Assembly (NCBI GenBank): GCA_030527765.1
Contig: JAUNAE010000132.1
Span: 1-9,466, forward strand
Source: Eubacteriales bacterium
GTDB lineage: Bacteria > Bacillota_A > Clostridia > Lachnospirales > Lachnospiraceae
Length of the DNA: 9,466 bases
Reading direction: 5' to 3'
Shown here piece by piece: positions 6,856 through 9,466 of this stretch (within the stretch, counting starts at the first letter, position 1; each line of letters begins with the position of its first letter). Under the pieces are notes generated by a model. That model did no database searches, had not been told where the DNA came from, and worked only from the letters and a program-made list of their open reading frames with translations. The translations under genes were made by a program, and so were the position numbers.

Positions 6856-6895
6856 GAGTTCGGCAGTTGCGAAGCAACTTTCTTCTGCCGAACTC
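6856..6895. repeat. Nested hairpin between the 803-residue GH3 and rhamnosidase genes
   Basis: GAGTTCGGCAG (6856-6866) pairs exactly with CTGCCGAACTC (6885-6895). Inside it TTGC (6867-6870) pairs with GCAA (6874-6877) around a GAA loop, leaving a seven-base bulge, so this is a long compound stem. It sits in the 124-base gap between two same-strand genes. On the minus strand a CG-rich run follows, not a U-tract, so a simple terminator is unlikely. A role in processing or differential stability of a shared transcript, or a dispersed palindromic element, fits better. Confidence 0.65.
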
Positions 6896-6924
6896 TGTAT
6901 CTTTTCTTACCTAATCTGGATCTA

Positions 6925-9336
6925 TTATTCTGAGATCTTCACGTCAGCATAGAATTTGCGGTCTCTTCCTCGAATAACAACAGTCTCATTTACATGAATT
7001 TCTCCATTCAGACGGAGATCATTGGATGCCGCTCCGACCATGAGGAGCATTTTTCCTTTCTCTACGATCCAGTTCATCTTGCGGTCAAGGAATGCCAGCT
7101 GGGTTGGGGATACGGTAAAGATTACCTTCTTGCTCTCTCCAGCCTTGAGATCCACTCTTGCAAAGCCGCCGAGCTCCATAACCGGGCGGGTCATGCTTGC
7201 AAACTCATCCTTCAGGTAGAGCTGTACAATCTCTGTTCCATCCACGCTGCCTGTGTTTTTGACATCCAGACTTACCCGGAAAGTATCTTCCGGAGAAACT
7301 TCTGTCTTATCTACCGTGAGATTCTCATATGCAAATGTCGTGTAGGAAAGTCCCTGGCCAAAATGGTATCTCGGCTGATGACTCATATCCACGTAGTTTG
7401 CAAAACCAATGCTTGCTCCCTGATGCCAGCAGCTTCCACTTGGATGATTGTAGTAGATCGGAATCTGCCCTGCGCATCTTGCTGTGGAAACCGGCATACG
7501 GCCGCTCGGATTTACTTCTCCCGTCAGCACATCCACAATGGCCTGTGCGCCTGCCTCGGAAGGATTCCATGCCTCCAGAATTGCATCCAGACACTCATCT
7601 GCCACATCACTGGAAATCGGTCTTCCGTTGAAATGAATACCAACCAGCGGAATTCCTGCCTTTTTGGCTTCCAGAAGAAAGGCGTCCTGGCACTCCGGAA
7701 GATTAATGTCGACACCGTCCACACCTTCTCCCATAGAAGCAACGGAACAGGAACCGTGTTTTCCACCGAGCGTCAGAATACACAGATCTGCACCCTTCAT
7801 TGCTTCCAGAGCTTCTTCAAAATGACTGTGGTCATCTCCGGCAACGGCATATCCATAGGAATAAACAACTTCTGCCTCCGGAAGACGTTCTCTCAGTTCT
7901 TCCACAAGGTTTTTGCAGTCCGGTTTGATCAGTTTGAGAATCTGATCGAATTCTTCAGTTTCATCAGACTGAATCTGTGTTCCCGGGACAAATTTGACTT
8001 TCTTATCTTCCTGGTTCACTGCCGCATCACCGATGCCTGCAATAGAGTTTGCTACGGCATGAGTTGCCTCTACCATACTGATGTGGGTGTAGCCTCCGAA
8101 GAAGCTGCGGGCATTATTTGCATGCGGTCCGACTACCACAATCTTCTTCTGTCCATTCAGAGGAAGTACCTGATTCTCATTCTTCAGAAGTACCAGAGAT
8201 TCACGTGCGGACTTCAGAGTCACCTCTGCATCTTCCTCATGGAAGAAAGCTGCGTCGTATTCTTCACCGGTCATTGCGAAAGGATGCTCGAAGAGTCCCA
8301 TACGGAATTTTGCCTCCAGAACTCTCTGTACGGCACGATCCAGTACCTTCACATCCGCCTCTCTTGTGCGGAATTTTTCCATGAGTTCGTTGTTATATCC
8401 ACGACTCATCGGAAGCTCGATATCCATACCTGCCTCCATTGCATGAAGACCTGCATCTGTCATAGTCTCAAACATCTTCTGTACATTGTGGATGTTTTCG
8501 ATAGCGCTGTAGTCAGATACTGCAAGACCGTCAAATCCCATCTCGTCTCTCAGAATTTCTGTCAGCATGTACTCGGAGCAGGAAGCCGGCTCCCCGTCAA
8601 AGGTATTGTAGCAAGGCATTACGCCTCTCAGATTTGCGTTTTTGATGGCAGCCTGGAACGGTTTTCCATAAACTTCATTCAGCAGACGAACCGGGGTATC
8701 ACTGGCTGCACCGTGAATTCCACCCTCGGAGTTGTGGAAACCGAAGAAGTGTTTTGCCACACCTTCCTGGTGTCTTCCGCCTGCTGCGGCCTGATTGAGT
8801 CCCTCTGCGTAAGCGGTTCCCATAGCTGCGGCAAGTGTCGGGTCCTCTCCGTAGGTCTCTCCCTGACGTCCCATACGGGAATCTCTGGAGATATCAAGAA
8901 CCGGTGCCAGTGTCTGGGTAAAACCGGTAGCACATTCCTGTCGTCCTACAATCTCTGCAATCTTCTGCTCAAGTTCCGGGTCAAAGGAGGATGCACGGCC
9001 GATTCCGGATGGGAAACTCATACCATCCTGAATGAAGCTTCCGCAGAGACCTTCCATATGGAAAATTGCCGGGATGTGATGAGGGCTTTTTTCCATAAGA
9101 ATCTTCTGAATATCGGTCTGCCACTTGCAGACTTCTTCTCTCGTTTCCATCATACGAACTTCCAGAGTGGAAATCTCGCCCATTCCATACGGTGCGTATT
9201 CTTCAAGAACCTCTACGCGGTCTCTCGGAACAAGTACACAGTTAACCTGAGCCATTTTTTCCTCCAGGCTCATTTTGGAAAGCAGATCCTCTGCACGCTC
9301 TTTCGCTGTTAACGTTGTATCTAAATATTTTTCCAT
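6925..9336 (-). CDS. GH3 family beta-glycosidase (beta-glucosidase/beta-xylosidase type)
   Basis: This complete 803-residue retaining GH3 enzyme would cleave non-reducing beta-linked glucose or xylose; the sugar is not determined. The barrel domain (about 1-350) has SRDSRMGRQGETYGEDP (150-166), the binding pair K195-H196 in GVAKHFFGFHNSEGG, and LAVSDYSA (271-278) with D275 the likely nucleophile. The alpha/beta sandwich (about 375-620) has SMGEGVDGVDINLP (534-547), with E537 the likely acid/base. Where the neighbouring GH3 gene has EGxDR, this one has EGVDG, so the usual arginine is glycine. FGQGLSYTTFAYENL and an Fn3-like domain (about 685-780) follow. There is no signal peptide, so it is probably cytoplasmic. 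AAGGAG lies nine bases before the ATG. It is the first gene of the leftward cluster seen here, 124 bases ahead of the rhamnosidase, and differs clearly in sequence from the BglB-like GH3, so it is not a recent duplicate. Confidence 0.93.
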   Translation of the reverse strand: MEKYLDTTLTAKERAEDLLSKMSLEEKMAQVNCVLVPRDRVEVLEEYAPYGMGEISTLEVRMMETREEVCKWQTDIQKILMEKSPHHIPAIFHMEGLCGSFIQDGMSFPSGIGRASSFDPELEQKIAEIVGRQECATGFTQTLAPVLDISRDSRMGRQGETYGEDPTLAAAMGTAYAEGLNQAAAGGRHQEGVAKHFFGFHNSEGGIHGAASDTPVRLLNEVYGKPFQAAIKNANLRGVMPCYNTFDGEPASCSEYMLTEILRDEMGFDGLAVSDYSAIENIHNVQKMFETMTDAGLHAMEAGMDIELPMSRGYNNELMEKFRTREADVKVLDRAVQRVLEAKFRMGLFEHPFAMTGEEYDAAFFHEEDAEVTLKSARESLVLLKNENQVLPLNGQKKIVVVGPHANNARSFFGGYTHISMVEATHAVANSIAGIGDAAVNQEDKKVKFVPGTQIQSDETEEFDQILKLIKPDCKNLVEELRERLPEAEVVYSYGYAVAGDDHSHFEEALEAMKGADLCILTLGGKHGSCSVASMGEGVDGVDINLPECQDAFLLEAKKAGIPLVGIHFNGRPISSDVADECLDAILEAWNPSEAGAQAIVDVLTGEVNPSGRMPVSTARCAGQIPIYYNHPSGSCWHQGASIGFANYVDMSHQPRYHFGQGLSYTTFAYENLTVDKTEVSPEDTFRVSLDVKNTGSVDGTEIVQLYLKDEFASMTRPVMELGGFARVDLKAGESKKVIFTVSPTQLAFLDRKMNWIVEKGKMLLMVGAASNDLRLNGEIHVNETVVIRGRDRKFYADVKISE

Positions 9337-9365
9337 GATTCTCGTCTCCTTGTATTCTTTACTTC

Positions 9366-9398
9366 ATCTCAGTGGGGGTCTAAATCCCCGACTGAGAT
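9366..9398. repeat. Strong hairpin just upstream of the 803-residue GH3 gene
   Basis: ATCTCAGT (9366-9373) pairs exactly with ACTGAGAT (9391-9398). After one G/G mismatch, GGGG (9375-9378) pairs with CCCC (9386-9389) around a seven-base TCTAAAT loop. On the minus strand it ends 30 bases before the GH3 start, close to its ribosome binding site, so it would lie in the mRNA leader or at the promoter. No U-tract follows on either strand. It may be the tail of an upstream transcription unit, a leader structure, or a dispersed palindromic element. Confidence 0.6.
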
Positions 9399-9400
9399 TC

Positions 9401-9432
9401 GCGATTTAACTTGACTGGTGATCGCCTTAACT
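9401..9432. promoter_or_regulatory. Direct and inverted short repeats upstream of GH3, candidate regulator site
   Basis: TTAACT occurs at 9406-9411 and 9427-9432, exactly 21 bases apart (two helical turns). It overlaps an inverted pair GCGAT (9401-9405) and ATCGC (9421-9425). Two direct half-sites 21 bases apart is the geometry used by many AraC-type sugar regulators. The sites are short and AT-rich, so chance is possible. No convincing -10/-35 pair was found in the last 70 bases of the window. Confidence 0.25.
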
Positions 9433-9466
9433 GATTATTACCTTGTCTGTTTATTGCCGTGGCTGT

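Noticed and set aside
4566..6895. Intergenic hairpins at 4566-4617 and 6856-6895 as intrinsic terminators
   Set aside because: Neither is followed by a U-tract on either strand, and both lie between closely spaced genes on the same strand.
6994..9312. A 772-codon open frame antisense to the 803-residue GH3 gene
   Set aside because: It is in exact codon register with the GH3 gene, so its stops could only arise opposite TTA, CTA or TCA codons, which this gene avoids. The translation is Cys/His-rich with no recognisable domain. It is a codon-usage shadow.
1..9466. CRISPR arrays, tRNA/rRNA genes, transposase or phage genes
   Set aside because: No regularly spaced long direct repeats, cloverleaf-like sequences or recognisable mobile-element proteins were seen on either strand.

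Overview
The window is a carbohydrate-degradation locus from a low-to-mid-GC Gram-positive bacterium, most likely a Clostridia/Lachnospiraceae-type gut or plant-matter degrader. Three things point there: strong AGAGG/GGAG-type ribosome binding sites in front of every gene, AT-rich promoter gaps, and a GH3 enzyme whose sequence closely follows (from memory) the 755-residue cytoplasmic beta-glucosidase B (BglB) of Clostridium thermocellum. The genus assignment is an inference.

Layout. Positions 1-3 hold what looks like the start codon of a gene leaving the window leftward on the minus strand, with a strong ribosome binding site. An AT-rich divergent control region (4-380) follows, then a plus-strand GH43 gene (381-1955). 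A bidirectional-looking intrinsic terminator (2093-2139) separates it from three convergent minus-strand glycosidase genes. In their transcription order these are an 803-residue GH3 enzyme (9336-6925), a 720-residue GH78 alpha-L-rhamnosidase (6800-4638) and a BglB-like GH3 beta-glucosidase (4497-2230). The last is interrupted by a single in-frame TAA.

Function. None of the four enzymes shows a signal peptide or membrane segment, so the set looks cytoplasmic and would act on small glycosides or oligosaccharides already imported. GH78 would remove terminal alpha-L-rhamnose, the GH3 enzymes beta-linked glucose (or xylose/arabinose), and GH43 an arabinofuranosyl or xylosyl group. This fits plant rhamnoglucosides (flavonoid rutinosides, saponins) or pectin/hemicellulose side chains. 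No transporter or identifiable regulator lies inside the window.

The main points of interest are two. First, a nonsense codon lies two codons before the predicted acid/base glutamate of the BglB-like enzyme, and a perfect AAGGAGG follows just after it. Second, almost every intergenic gap carries a prominent inverted repeat, and two of these share a 13-base motif. I saw no tRNA, rRNA, CRISPR array, insertion sequence or phage feature. I see no evidence of a wholly new system; this is an accessory glycoside-utilisation cluster.
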